In this document: positions 22,147 to 30,672 of the stretch, piece by piece
Position numbering within the stretch: position 1 is the stretch's first letter
Layout: each line of letters begins with the position of its first letter
DNA from: Candidatus Pacearchaeota archaeon
GTDB taxonomy: Archaea; Nanobdellota; Nanobdellia; Pacearchaeales; GW2011-AR1
NCBI GenBank assembly: GCA_016866935.1
Contig: VGKS01000005.1
Span: 1 to 37,460 of the forward strand
Direction: 5' to 3'
Length of the DNA stretch: 37,460 bases
Notes under the pieces: generated by a model
Databases searched by the model: none
Seen by the model: only the letters and a program-made list of their open reading frames with translations
What the model was told of the DNA's origin: nothing
Made by a program: the position numbers and the translations under genes

Positions 22147-22422
22147 TTAAAAGTCCATTATTTTAAAGTCTTTGAATCCTTGAAATTTTTCTTCTTTTTC
22201 TTGTATATTTCTTATCATGGAATGTTGAGGTCCTGTTTTGCAGGCTAGAGTCATTGCATTTACATCATTAATATTACCCTCTACAAATATTTCTACTATT
22301 CCATCTCCTTTGTTTCTTATGAATCCTTTTATTGAAAACTTTTCTGCATTTTCCTTTATGAATCTATTAAAGAAAACTGGTTGTATTGAACCTTGTATAG
22401 TTAATCTAACTGATTTTTTCAT
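22147..22422 (-). CDS. Acylphosphatase-like protein lacking the catalytic Arg
   Basis: The fold pattern is acylphosphatase: strand RLTIQGSIQPVFFNRFIKENA, helix, then KGFIRNKGDGIVEIFVEG with the conserved Asn (about residue 38), and 91-aa length. In active enzymes the loop reads GxVQGVxFR; here it reads GSIQPVFFNR, so the phosphate-binding Arg is replaced by Asn, with an Arg one place later. The Gly after Gln is Pro. The protein may have lost activity or changed substrate. It stands alone between the micropeptide and the DUF362 gene. Confidence 0.8.
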   Translation of the reverse strand: MKKSVRLTIQGSIQPVFFNRFIKENAEKFSIKGFIRNKGDGIVEIFVEGNINDVNAMTLACKTGPQHSMIRNIQEKEEKFQGFKDFKIMDF

Positions 22423-22449
22423 GTTTTTAGATAATAACCTATGTTAATA

Positions 22450-23241
22450 TTATTTACTATTTTCGGGAAGCTTTCCAACTAGATGATCTACGCTTTCTAC
22501 TTTGGGAGCCTGATTAAAACTTTCATCAACAAGTCTTATATGTGGAATATTATTCCAATCTAAGCCAAATAGCTTAGTAGCTTGTTTATCCATATCAAGA
22601 GGTTTACCTGTTATAATAAATCCTTTGTCACCTGCATCGATTATTGCTAGGTCAGGCATTTTACACTTTAGAATATCATGAATCTGGTATTTTGTTGGGT
22701 AATCTCTAAGCTTCTTTTTGGCATTTGAGAAAAATCCTCTGTACTTGTAACCCGGAAATGCTCCAAGCATTGTATCTAAGGAAGCCGATAATCCTAACTC
22801 GGAATGCTCTCTAACCGGAGTAGCTGTAATAACAAAACTATTCAGAAGTATTTCTGGGTATTGTATCGATTTGAATCTTAAGAATTCAGGGTTTTGGACC
22901 TCTACTGAGCTAGATTCATTTAAGTCTATAAGACCTATGCTGTATTTCTCAGCAAGTCTTGTAAAACCTAGCTCATCAAAGAGATCTCTTGTTTCTGCAC
23001 CATCACATCCTTCTGCCAGGATTATATCAGAACTAGGGTTCTTGTTTGCCACTAAAAACTGAATTAGGGGTTCAAGAAACTCTAGTTTTGTTGAGTTTTG
23101 AGGTTGACCTGGTATTAAGTGTATCTTTACCACTATATTTTTATGTTTCTTTAATTCTTCATTCAATTTTATCAAGTTTAAAACCTTAGAAATTGTTTCA
23201 TCATACGACTTTAATCTAACAGCCAAACCCTTTACCATCAC
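22450..23241 (-). CDS. DUF362-like protein
   Basis: Pattern of the DUF362 family: VVKIHLIPGQPQ near residue 37, a stretch resembling D-I-I-L-A-E-G (residues about 73-82), TPVREHSELGLSASLDTMLGAFPG and DLAIIDAGDKG. These proteins often go with ferredoxin domains; none is present here (no Cys cluster), so it is a stand-alone DUF362. The function is unknown. 263 aa. The gene lies about 28 bases from the acylphosphatase-like gene on the same strand. Confidence 0.8.
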   Translation of the reverse strand: MMVKGLAVRLKSYDETISKVLNLIKLNEELKKHKNIVVKIHLIPGQPQNSTKLEFLEPLIQFLVANKNPSSDIILAEGCDGAETRDLFDELGFTRLAEKYSIGLIDLNESSSVEVQNPEFLRFKSIQYPEILLNSFVITATPVREHSELGLSASLDTMLGAFPGYKYRGFFSNAKKKLRDYPTKYQIHDILKCKMPDLAIIDAGDKGFIITGKPLDMDKQATKLFGLDWNNIPHIRLVDESFNQAPKVESVDHLVGKLPENSK

Positions 23242-23391
23242 AGATTCTTAGGTCTTGAGTTTTTAACCATTGTTGTGCCGAGACTCTTATATGCTAGAAT
23301 ATACTTTGAATCTCGGAATCATAAAATTCCTAAAAACCAGTATGAAAAAAAGGACTTTTAGATGATTTGATGTAGCTTTTATTAATTGATT
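23242..23391. other. Intergenic gap with a hairpin-prone segment
   Basis: No gene is seen. A 6-bp inverted pair ccgaga...tctcgg (about 23277-23315) with an AT-rich middle, including tatat boxes, may carry the minus-strand promoter of the DUF362 gene. Confidence 0.35.
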
Positions 23392-23994
23392 TTAAATTCC
23401 TCGTCTATCCAATTCATTATTGACTATTGCAACTGTGTGGGATGCAAAATAAGTGTTTGGTCCTATTGTAACTGGTGTTGCTAGCTTCTTAAGGCGTTTG
23501 TATTCTTTATCTGGAAGGCCCCTATGGTCTCCTAAAATAAAAACTGGATTTGGTTTTATATCTACTTCTCTTATATCTTGCCCATCCGCATCAAGAATAA
23601 AGACTTGTTTTCCTTCATCAATTAGCTCATTAACCACTTCCATAAAATTTTTCTTCTCTATCCAATATCCTGGAAAAACTTGATTTTTCTTCCCTTCTTT
23701 ATATTTGTAAAGCATCTTTTTAATTACATCTTGAACATTTTTTTTACTCAAGTAAATTTTGTCTATTCCTGTAATTCCTTCCATTACAGGTTTCATCTCT
23801 AGATGTTTTACTGGGTCAGGAGGACCTGCAAAGATAAGATGTAACTTCACATCTGTTCTCATTTTGTGGCTTAAGAAAAATGAGGCTATAACTGAATGAA
23901 TTGCTATATCTAGTCTTCCTGATTTCATTAAATCTTCTTTTATTGCTTGTCCTGCTGTTGGAGCTGTTCTTGAATAGTAAATGAATTCTCTCAT
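23392..23994 (-). CDS. trmY: tRNA (pseudouridine-54-N1)-methyltransferase
   Basis: TrmY (DUF358) methylates pseudouridine 54 in the tRNA T-loop to m1-psi, using SAM. The start MREFIYYSRTAPTAG is the family's N-terminus; TrmY proteins begin with this strand, so the track's extra 7 residues (MICKHID) are dropped and the ATG at 23994 is used. The SPOUT knot is seen in KPNPVFILGDHRGLP and the end ATPVTIGPNTYFASHTVAIVNNELDRR. It is about 200 aa, as usual. It lies next to Cbf5/TruB, which makes the neighbouring pseudouridine 55. Confidence 0.94.
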   Translation of the reverse strand: MREFIYYSRTAPTAGQAIKEDLMKSGRLDIAIHSVIASFFLSHKMRTDVKLHLIFAGPPDPVKHLEMKPVMEGITGIDKIYLSKKNVQDVIKKMLYKYKEGKKNQVFPGYWIEKKNFMEVVNELIDEGKQVFILDADGQDIREVDIKPNPVFILGDHRGLPDKEYKRLKKLATPVTIGPNTYFASHTVAIVNNELDRRGI

Positions 23995-24084
23995 GTCAAT
24001 ATGCTTACAAATCATGATTTAAATATGTTGTAGCATATTGAGCATCCAAAAGTTTAAACAGGAAACTCAAAAATTTTTTGATGT

Positions 24085-24924
24085 TTAATTTAGTACAAAC
24101 TCAGGTTTAGCTATTAAGTCTTTGGAATTTATGAATTCATAAACTCCTATGAACCTGTCTTCTGCATAAACTACTACTTTTTGTCCTTTTTGAATATCTT
24201 TACCTGGTGACTCTGAAAGGAATGATTTGAATATTGGACTGCCCGTAATTATTTTCTTAACTACATCTTTACGCACTTTTATTTTTGGGAATATCTTGCA
24301 CGCTTCCTCCCCGGAAATAAGAACATTTCTTAAAGGTCCATCATTTCCAGATTTATAATCTTTGATAATTTTATCAAATTCGTAAAGAGTTATTGATTTA
24401 TTTTCTGAAAAGATTCCTGCTTTCGTTCTTCGTAATTCTAGCATGTGTGCTCCGCCTATTTTCTCTCCTAAATCTGAACAAAGTTTTCTTATGTATGTTC
24501 CAGCTTGCACTTCTGTCATAAAAAGAAAGTCTTTATCTCTTTTCTCTAAAATTTCAAAAGACTTGACCTCTCTTTCCCTTACTGCCCTTTTTACGCTTGA
24601 CCTGACTGGGGGAAGTTGAGTAATTTTTCCAATGAATTTTTTAGCTTCTTTTTGCAATTCTTCTAAAGAAATCTCCTTATGAACTCTTATTATTCCAACG
24701 TAAGATTTATCTTTATTCATAAAAAAAGTGCTTAGTCTGCAAGCTCTGTTTAATGCTATGGGTAGGACTCCTGAAACTTGAGGATCTAAGGTTCCAAAAT
24801 GGGAGGCTTTTGTTGCTTTCAATTCTTTAGCTATATAGGTAGATACAGTAAAACTAGTAGGCCCTGAAGGCTTATCTATATTTATTATCGAAAATTTTAA
24901 TAGTTCTTTAATGGGTTTTTCCAT
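24085..24924 (-). CDS. truB: tRNA/rRNA pseudouridine synthase (Cbf5/TruB)
   Basis: The catalytic Asp is in GTLDPQVSGVLPIAL (Asp47). IINIDKPSGPTS at the start, SYVGIIRV, LPPVRSSVKRAVRERE and GTYIRKLCSDLG are family motifs. The C-terminal 80 residues (VRKDVVKKIITGSPIF...GQKVVVYAEDRFIGVYEF) form a PUA domain. In archaea Cbf5 works alone on tRNA U55 and in H/ACA RNPs on rRNA. At 279 aa it is shorter than the usual ~330, in line with genome reduction. It is on the same strand as trmY, 90 bases upstream, consistent with T-loop modification genes being kept together. Confidence 0.94.
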   Translation of the reverse strand: MEKPIKELLKFSIINIDKPSGPTSFTVSTYIAKELKATKASHFGTLDPQVSGVLPIALNRACRLSTFFMNKDKSYVGIIRVHKEISLEELQKEAKKFIGKITQLPPVRSSVKRAVREREVKSFEILEKRDKDFLFMTEVQAGTYIRKLCSDLGEKIGGAHMLELRRTKAGIFSENKSITLYEFDKIIKDYKSGNDGPLRNVLISGEEACKIFPKIKVRKDVVKKIITGSPIFKSFLSESPGKDIQKGQKVVVYAEDRFIGVYEFINSKDLIAKPEFVLN

Positions 24925-25032
24925 CTATAATTTATTGAGATAAGGTATTTAAAGGAATTTGCTTCAATCCTTTAGTGGCTTTGAAAACTGTGAGTAAGGG
25001 AATTCCTTTAGGAATAAAGGTTATAATGGTAT

Positions 25033-25272
25033 TTGACTTTGTTTTGTTTGGATTGTATTTATACCCAATTCTTGAAATTCATTGACGATGCTAGTGGAGA
25101 CCCTACTGAAGCACGAATAAAGATTGCATTTGACAGGAGTGTAACTATTAACTCTGATGATGAAGACAACTCTAGGCAAAATAAAGAAGATAGGAGCGGA
25201 AGCAATTCTGGTTCTGACACTAATGAAAGAGGATTCTTTAAATTCTTTAGCAGAATCTTCGGACGCGAGTAA
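25033..25272 (+). CDS. Hypothetical acidic protein, start uncertain
   Basis: From about residue 18 the protein is soluble and acidic (IDDASGDPTEARIKIAFDRS, then DDEDNSRQNKEDRSGSNSGSD) with a C-terminal hydrophobic/basic patch (GFFKFFSRIFGRE). No family recognised. The track starts at TTG. An ATG at 25026 in another frame encodes a hydrophobic MVFDFVLFGLYLYPILEIH and stops at 25085, just where this frame becomes soluble. That looks like a membrane anchor split from its domain by a frameshift, so the real N-terminus may be in the other frame. Confidence 0.45.
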   Translation: MTLFCLDCIYTQFLKFIDDASGDPTEARIKIAFDRSVTINSDDEDNSRQNKEDRSGSNSGSDTNERGFFKFFSRIFGRE

Positions 25273-25332
25273 ATAGATTTTTATTTTTTAGATTTTGAAT
25301 AGATTAAAATATAGGATAGTTATTTGATATTC

Positions 25333-25749
25333 ATGTCAAAGGCAAAGGGGTCTAGGGCCGAGCGTGAATTACTTGATTTATTTACTCAAAATGGCTGGAG
25401 TGCTGCACGCGTTGCGGGTTCTGGAGTAAATGATAATACTTTTTGCGATTTAATTGCTGGAAAAAACGGAAGGAAATCTTACACGATTGAAGCTAAATCT
25501 TCCAAAAATCCTCGCATTTACATCACGAAGAAACAAATTGAAGATTTTGTTAAGTTTTCAGAGGTTATGGGATTAACTCCTGTTGTTGCAGTTAGATTCA
25601 ATCGAGAGGGCTGGATTTTTATTAATCCTTTTGATCCAGATCAACTTGAAGATTCTGGGGTAAACTGGGTAGTTAACCTAAAAAGTGCTAAAGAAAAGGG
25701 AAAGAGGTTTGGGCAATTTTTTGAAACTCAAGCTGAAGAGATTATTTGA
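25333..25749 (+). CDS. hjc: Archaeal Holliday junction resolvase Hjc
   Basis: Cuts four-way DNA junctions in recombination and repair. Active-site residues are clear: Glu in KGSRAERELLDLF (about residue 10), Asp in FCDLIAG (about residue 36) and the E-x-K pair in YTIEAKSSK (about residues 49-51). GSGVNDNTFCD is typical. 138 aa from the ATG at 25333, with a basic C-terminus (SAKEKGKRFGQFF). It converges with trxB, overlapping it by 8 bases. Confidence 0.95.
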   Translation: MSKAKGSRAERELLDLFTQNGWSAARVAGSGVNDNTFCDLIAGKNGRKSYTIEAKSSKNPRIYITKKQIEDFVKFSEVMGLTPVVAVRFNREGWIFINPFDPDQLEDSGVNWVVNLKSAKEKGKRFGQFFETQAEEII

Positions 25750-26695
25750 GATTTTTTGAAATGTATTCATATGCAGAGAATGCTGCAGTACAGCCTTCTG
25801 CTACACCAGTAATTAATTGTTTGAATGGTTTATCTGTGAGGTCCCCTGCTGCGAACACTCCAGGAATGTTTGTTTCGCTAGTTTTATGATTAATTTCTAC
25901 TTCACCTTTTTCGTTTGTTTTTACGCCTAATGACTTTGGAAGGTCTGACAAAATTATGTGTCCTATTGCTACAAATACTCCTTGTAACTCTAATTCTTTA
26001 CTTCCTTTGTAAGGTTTGTCTAAAACTACTCGGTCTACAAACTGTTTACCTTTAACTTCAACTATGTTTGTATTGTTTATTACTTCTATTTTCTTGTTTT
26101 TCATTATTCTTTCATAGTTTATCGGCTCTGGTCTTATTTTTTCACCTCTGTAAATTATGTAAACTTTCTTTGAGTGTTCTGCCAAGACCATTGCGTCTTT
26201 TGCTGCGCTGTCTGATCCTCCGACGACACAAACAACTTTATTTTTGAACAATGGTGCATCACATAAAGCGCAATAGGCTACGCCTTTATTTTCATATTCC
26301 TTGCTGCCTGTAACCTCAAGTTTTCTCCATTTTGTCCCTGTCGCAAACAAAATAGTTTTTCCCTTGTAGATATTTTCCTCTGTTTTTACAATAAATTTAT
26401 TTTCTTTTTTTTCTACCGACAATACTTTTTCTTCTTTTAATGTGACTTCAGGGTATGATTGCGCGTGTTCCCTTATTTTGTCAGCAATTTCAGTTCCTGT
26501 CAACCGAATAAAACCAGGGTAGTTTTCAACAACATTTGTTGTGGTAATAACTCCTCCAAGAGGGAGTTCTGTTCCATGGGATGCTCCTAGACAGAGAGTT
26601 TTCATCCCTAGCCTAGCACCATACATTGCAGCACTCATGCCTGCACCTCCTGCACCAATTATTATGAAATCGTAATCGTTACCTTCTTTTTTCAT
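25742..26695 (-). CDS. trxB: Thioredoxin reductase
   Basis: An FAD/NAD(P)H enzyme that reduces thioredoxin. The FAD-binding loop is IIGAGGAGMSAAMYGARLG (residues 11-29), the redox-active Cys pair is CALCDAPLF (about residues 142-150), the NAD(P)H loop is VVGGSDSAAKDAM, and the C-terminal FAD site is GVFAAGDLTDKPFKQL. 317 aa, the standard length. The gene lies divergent from the surface-protein operon starting with the DUF192 gene and shares a short promoter gap with it. Confidence 0.97.
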   Translation of the reverse strand: MKKEGNDYDFIIIGAGGAGMSAAMYGARLGMKTLCLGASHGTELPLGGVITTTNVVENYPGFIRLTGTEIADKIREHAQSYPEVTLKEEKVLSVEKKENKFIVKTEENIYKGKTILFATGTKWRKLEVTGSKEYENKGVAYCALCDAPLFKNKVVCVVGGSDSAAKDAMVLAEHSKKVYIIYRGEKIRPEPINYERIMKNKKIEVINNTNIVEVKGKQFVDRVVLDKPYKGSKELELQGVFVAIGHIILSDLPKSLGVKTNEKGEVEINHKTSETNIPGVFAAGDLTDKPFKQLITGVAEGCTAAFSAYEYISKNLK

Positions 26696-26749
26696 TTTAG
26701 AAAACTGCCAATAAAGTTATATAAACTTATGTTTGATTTATAATTTACA

Positions 26750-27193
26750 ATGAAATTAAAGATATTAATTATTATTGGTGTAGTTATTTTAACTCTGATT
26801 TCAATAAGATTTATTTCAAAAGATGAATCTGAAAGAGTTTGCATAGGAAATAATTGTTTTAATGTTGAGGTTGTAGACAATCCTCAAACTCGTGAAAAAG
26901 GATTGATGTTTAGAGAAAGTCTTGATCTTGATAATGGAATGCTTTTCATTTTCGAGAATGAAGGCAATTATTCTTTTTGGATGAAAAATACGCTCATACC
27001 TTTAGATATGATTTGGATTGATTCTTCCGGAAGAATAATAGATATTAAAGAAGCTGATCCTTGTAAGTTTGACCCATGTACTATTTACAGTCATGCTGGA
27101 TATGCAAAATATGTTCTTGAGATAAATAAAGGGGTAAGTAAGAATCTTGGGATAGAAATAGGACAATTAGCCAAATCTGATTTAATAGTATGA
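26750..27193 (+). CDS. Membrane-anchored DUF192 protein
   Basis: One N-terminal membrane helix (residues 1-22) then the DUF192 domain: VEVVDNPQTREKGLMFRESL, GMLFIFENEGNYSFWMKNTLIPLDMIWID and KYVLEINKGVSKNLGIEIG. The function of DUF192 is unknown; members are mostly exported. 147 aa. The next gene starts inside its stop (ATGA), so it heads an operon of exported proteins. Confidence 0.92.
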   Translation: MKLKILIIIGVVILTLISIRFISKDESERVCIGNNCFNVEVVDNPQTREKGLMFRESLDLDNGMLFIFENEGNYSFWMKNTLIPLDMIWIDSSGRIIDIKEADPCKFDPCTIYSHAGYAKYVLEINKGVSKNLGIEIGQLAKSDLIV

Positions 27194-27915
27194 ATAAGAA
27201 AGCATCATTTTTTCTAGCTTTGGCAATTACAGCAATTATTACTGGTAATTATTTATTCTTTGCAGATGATGGTTTAGTTAGGGAAAAAGTAGAAATTTCG
27301 AGAGTTTTGGATGGAGATACTGTTGAACTTAGTGATGGGAGAAAGATAAGACTTTTGAACATAAATACTCCTGAAAAAGAAGTTTCTTACTCTGAATTGG
27401 GAAAAGATTATTTATCTAGTTTTAAGGAAGTTGAACTTGAAAGTGATGGTCTTGATAGATATCAAAGAACACTTGGAAGATTATACTATCAAGAAACTTA
27501 CATTAATCTTGAGATTGTAAGAAGAGGATATGCACATAGTTATTTGGTTTCAGATAAAGAAGAAAAGTTATTCGATGATGCTGAGGAATATGCTAGAAAA
27601 AATGAACTAAATATTTGGGATAGATCTGAATTTTATGATTGTCTTAAAGTCGAAATAAATAAATATGACGAATACTTAGATGTTGAAGAATCATGCAAGA
27701 TAAACTTCAAGGGATGGAGCATAAAGGATGAGAGCACTAAAACTTATAGTTTTGAAGAGGACATCGGAGATTCTTTCAGGCTTTATTCCAAGAAGGGGGA
27801 AGATAACGAAAAAGAATTATATTGGGGAAGAGAAAAAATATGGAATGATGACCATGATGAAGTTTTCATCCGTGATTCTGCTGGTCTTCTTGTTTACTAT
27901 AATTCTTACGGATAA
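27190..27915 (+). CDS. Exported thermonuclease fused to a lamin-tail domain
   Basis: Signal anchor (residues about 5-25), then a staphylococcal-nuclease domain (34-150): ISRVLDGDTVELSDGRKIRLL with the Ca-ligand Asp pair, catalytic Arg54, NTPEKE with Glu62, and Arg93 in DRYQRTLGRLY. The Ca-ligand Asp of the usual D-T-P-E motif is Asn here. The last 80 residues (INFKGWSIKDESTKTYSF... VFIRDSAGLL) match a lamin-tail domain (LTD), which is often found on exported nucleases. It probably cuts DNA or RNA outside the cell. ATGA overlap with the DUF192 gene; the next LTD gene starts within its last 60 bases. Confidence 0.88.
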   Translation: MNKKASFFLALAITAIITGNYLFFADDGLVREKVEISRVLDGDTVELSDGRKIRLLNINTPEKEVSYSELGKDYLSSFKEVELESDGLDRYQRTLGRLYYQETYINLEIVRRGYAHSYLVSDKEEKLFDDAEEYARKNELNIWDRSEFYDCLKVEINKYDEYLDVEESCKINFKGWSIKDESTKTYSFEEDIGDSFRLYSKKGEDNEKELYWGREKIWNDDHDEVFIRDSAGLLVYYNSYG

Positions 27916-28549
27916 TGTTTCTTCATTAAGAATAAATGAAATTGAGTCTAATCCTGAAGGTGAAGATTCGGGATTTGAGTGGATTGAGTTTTATTCTGAA
28001 ACTGAAGTTAGTCTTGAGGGATATATTCTTGACCATGAGGGTAGAGGAGATTCAATTAATTTAAGTGGTTCTTTTTTGGGTTTCTTTGTTTTAACATTTC
28101 AGACTCAATGGTTAAGAAACACAAACGAGACAGTATATTTGAAATATGGGGAACAAATAATTCAAACTATTGGGCCTTTTAGTGATAATAAAGTCGAGAA
28201 AACATACAACTTCTGCAATGACCAGTGGAAGTTTGATATAGAAACTAAGAATGAACAAAATTCATGTGATGGCTCTCCAAGTAGTACTCAATCAAGTACA
28301 AATAATAATAATCAAATAGAAGTCCAAGATGAAAGTGATAAAGAAGACGTTTTTAATAACACAATTATTTCTTCTGATAAGATAGTGTATGAAAAAGAGG
28401 TCAAAAATAAAATAGAAAAAATATCACTTAGCAAAAAAGGTGAAACTCAAGAAATAACTAAAACTTACAAAACAAGAATTGGGGTAATATATTTCTTTAT
28501 TGGTTTTTGTGTATTTCTCGTTATTCTTATTGCTTTAAGAAAACTCTAA
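27854..28549 (+). CDS. Exported lamin-tail-domain protein with C-terminal anchor
   Basis: Signal peptide MMKFSSVILLVFLFTIILTDNVSS, then an LTD domain (LRINEIESNPEGEDSGFEWIEFYS, about residues 25-130), a Ser/Asn-rich linker and a C-terminal membrane helix (IGVIYFFIGFCVFLVILIAL). The track's start at 27728 is inside the nuclease gene; the ATGs at 27854 or 27857 give a proper signal peptide. The domain repeats the one on the preceding nuclease, which suggests the two work together on the outer surface. The end meets the pilin-like gene with a 4-base overlap on the other strand. Confidence 0.85.
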   Translation: MMKFSSVILLVFLFTIILTDNVSSLRINEIESNPEGEDSGFEWIEFYSETEVSLEGYILDHEGRGDSINLSGSFLGFFVLTFQTQWLRNTNETVYLKYGEQIIQTIGPFSDNKVEKTYNFCNDQWKFDIETKNEQNSCDGSPSSTQSSTNNNNQIEVQDESDKEDVFNNTIISSDKIVYEKEVKNKIEKISLSKKGETQEITKTYKTRIGVIYFFIGFCVFLVILIALRKL

Positions 28550-28974
28550 CATTGGGATATAGTTGCAGTTTCTTCGAGGCATTTGTTTATTGAGACGGTT
28601 ATAGTGTCTTGAAGATTTACATTTTCTTGAGTGTTTATATAAATAACTTTTCTTCCTTGCTCGTCGATTACACTACATGAGCCACATGTCTGACCACAAA
28701 AGAAAGATTCTTCTAGATAATTAATATTTAAATTGTAAATGTACTCTTCTAGACCTACATCTATATTTAGTTTTACTTTCCCCTCAGAATTAACACAAGC
28801 GCTTGTTAATTTCGACTTTTGAGATATGCAATCTACCGCCGGAGAGAGTTGATTGAGACTATTTGAGAAATCACTTACATAACCCCATACCATCGAAATT
28901 GCTGTTACACTTAAAATTGTAAGTAAACTAATTTGAACAACGGAAGACATTCCTTTTTTGTTTAAATTACGCAT
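28546..28974 (-). CDS. Pilin-like protein, 142 aa
   Basis: The N-terminus MRNLNKKGMSSVVQISLLTILSVTAISMVWGYV has a basic leader with Gly, followed by a hydrophobic helix, as in archaeal pilins. The head domain has seven Cys, including CGQTCGSCSV, so it may be stabilised by disulfides. It follows the M64-like peptidase gene with a 13-base overlap, which indicates one operon. Confidence 0.75.
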   Translation of the reverse strand: MRNLNKKGMSSVVQISLLTILSVTAISMVWGYVSDFSNSLNQLSPAVDCISQKSKLTSACVNSEGKVKLNIDVGLEEYIYNLNINYLEESFFCGQTCGSCSVIDEQGRKVIYINTQENVNLQDTITVSINKCLEETATISQC

Positions 28975-30044
28975 GCTGTTGCTCCCGCTTCTGCTGTGTT
29001 TATGGTGCCTATTGTTTCTCCATCAAATAAAACTTTAACTATTTGATTTTCTAAGTTTTTTTCTACATGCATGATTATTGGAATGTCTAGATTTTCAATG
29101 GTCTCTCCGTGTAAAGTTTCGTCTGTTTCGATGTCTTGTGCATCTGTAAATAAAACATTAGTGTTGCAGACCTCTTCAACACATAATGGCCCTGCAAGAC
29201 CCCTATCCGGAATACAGGCCTCCTTTAGAACATTATTTGTTGTTACTCTAAAACCACCTTCGTCTTGGTAAATTTTCACTTCTTGTACTTTTTTAATACA
29301 TAAATAAGTAGATATTTGATTGCCAGTTATTACTGAATCTTTTGGTTTGTTTTTGTTTAATAATTCAGAGATTAGATTTATATTATAAATACCATAATTA
29401 TCTGTAATTAATGATCTCATTACTCCTAATGCAATGGATCTATAATAAGATGATTCTGAACATTCTTGTGTGCAACCATCTACTTGTCCGCTGAAACGAT
29501 TGCATGAAGATACGCAATTTTTAGACCCTCTTGGAATTTTTGCAGGACCATATTCTTCCGCTAAGTTTCCAATAGCGTGGCCTAATTCGTGTATTAAAAC
29601 TGAGTCCTCGTGAGCTTTATTTAGACTTATTACCTTGCCGTATGCTGAGCTCCTTATTTGTTTAGAATCTTCTTTTATAACAATAACATAATCATGTTCA
29701 CATTGGTCTGCAAGATCTAAAATTTCCTTATTGTAACATAGTATTGCTATGTCTTGGTAGATCTCACATTCTACTTCTTGTGTAATTACTCTGGTGTTGA
29801 AGTATGACTTATAGGTTTTATATGGCTCAACAGTAAAGAGATAATCGGTGTATCTTTTTGCATCTTCTAGGGATGAAATAAATAATAAATCAATCCTATC
29901 TTGGCCATTTATTTCAATATCTTGACATTGGTGAGAGTATTGATTTTCCTCAAATGTAGAGTTCTGCTGAACATTAAGGTATCCAAAAATTAGTATAATT
30001 CCTATCAAAGGAATTGAGGTAAACATGAATGCTTTATGTTCCAT
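28962..30044 (-). CDS. Membrane-anchored M64-like zinc peptidase
   Basis: An N-terminal membrane anchor (residues about 6-22) and an extracellular peptidase domain with HELGHAIGNLAEEYGP (152-167): the H-E-x-G-H zinc site followed by the glycine-containing turn and a downstream Glu typical of M64 (IgA-peptidase) and related metzincin-like enzymes. Cys-rich segments (CVSSCNRFSGQVDGC) follow. The C-terminal 120 residues lack a known domain. It likely cleaves proteins outside the cell. It precedes the pilin-like gene in the same operon; whether that is a substrate is inference. Confidence 0.82.
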   Translation of the reverse strand: MEHKAFMFTSIPLIGIILIFGYLNVQQNSTFEENQYSHQCQDIEINGQDRIDLLFISSLEDAKRYTDYLFTVEPYKTYKSYFNTRVITQEVECEIYQDIAILCYNKEILDLADQCEHDYVIVIKEDSKQIRSSAYGKVISLNKAHEDSVLIHELGHAIGNLAEEYGPAKIPRGSKNCVSSCNRFSGQVDGCTQECSESSYYRSIALGVMRSLITDNYGIYNINLISELLNKNKPKDSVITGNQISTYLCIKKVQEVKIYQDEGGFRVTTNNVLKEACIPDRGLAGPLCVEEVCNTNVLFTDAQDIETDETLHGETIENLDIPIIMHVEKNLENQIVKVLFDGETIGTINTAEAGATACVI

Positions 30045-30114
30045 ATATTAATTATCAAATATGTGCTTAAATAAACTTCGGAAGGTTTAAAACGACATTT
30101 AATTTTTAGATTAA

Positions 30115-30630
30115 ATGGTTGCATTAAAGGCAAAGTTCATAATTGAGATTCTTGGAAGACCTGTTGAACATCTTGAGAAAACATTAGCTGATTTAGTCGA
30201 AAAGATGGGAACTGAAAAAGGAGTCTCTTTGTTAAAGAAAGAAATAAACAAACCTAAAAAAGTAGAGAAAGCTGAGAATTTATGGACTACTTTCGCAGAC
30301 ATAGATTTGAGTTTTGAAAGCCTTCCTGTTTTTATGAATACTGTAATAAATTATATGCCTGCCCACGTTGAAGTCTATGAACCTGATATGTTTAAAATTA
30401 ATACATTTGAAATGAATGAGTTTGTTAACTTTGTAGTGTCTCGATTGCATAATTTTGATGCTTTGGCGAAGAGAATGATGGGAGAACGAGAGATATTAAT
30501 AAGTAAACTTGACTATATACGTAAAGGCGGAAACCCAAAAGATGTTTTTGCTCCGCAACAAACTCCAGTTATTCCCCAAGAACAAAAAACTGAGACGAAG
30601 AAAGAGACTAAAAAGAAAAAGAAGAAGTAA
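30115..30630 (+). CDS. Conserved-looking hypothetical protein with Lys tail, 171 aa
   Basis: Soluble, with no Cys. The first 60 residues are Lys/Glu-rich helices (FIIEILGRPVEHLEKTLADLVEKMG), then a region with SFESLPVFMNTVINYMPAHVEVYEPD, and the last 30 residues are a Lys-rich tail (TETKKETKKKKKK). No family recognised. It starts about 70 bases from the divergent peptidase gene. A TATA-like segment precedes it. Confidence 0.7.
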   Translation: MVALKAKFIIEILGRPVEHLEKTLADLVEKMGTEKGVSLLKKEINKPKKVEKAENLWTTFADIDLSFESLPVFMNTVINYMPAHVEVYEPDMFKINTFEMNEFVNFVVSRLHNFDALAKRMMGEREILISKLDYIRKGGNPKDVFAPQQTPVIPQEQKTETKKETKKKKKK

Positions 30631-30672
30631 AACCCATATAAATGGTGTGGTTTGTGTGAGAGACTATCGACA

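Noticed and set aside
27728-27853. Extended start of the LTD protein as given in the ORF track
   Set aside because: It would remove the signal peptide from the N-terminus and lies within the nuclease gene; the ATG at 27854/27857 is better.
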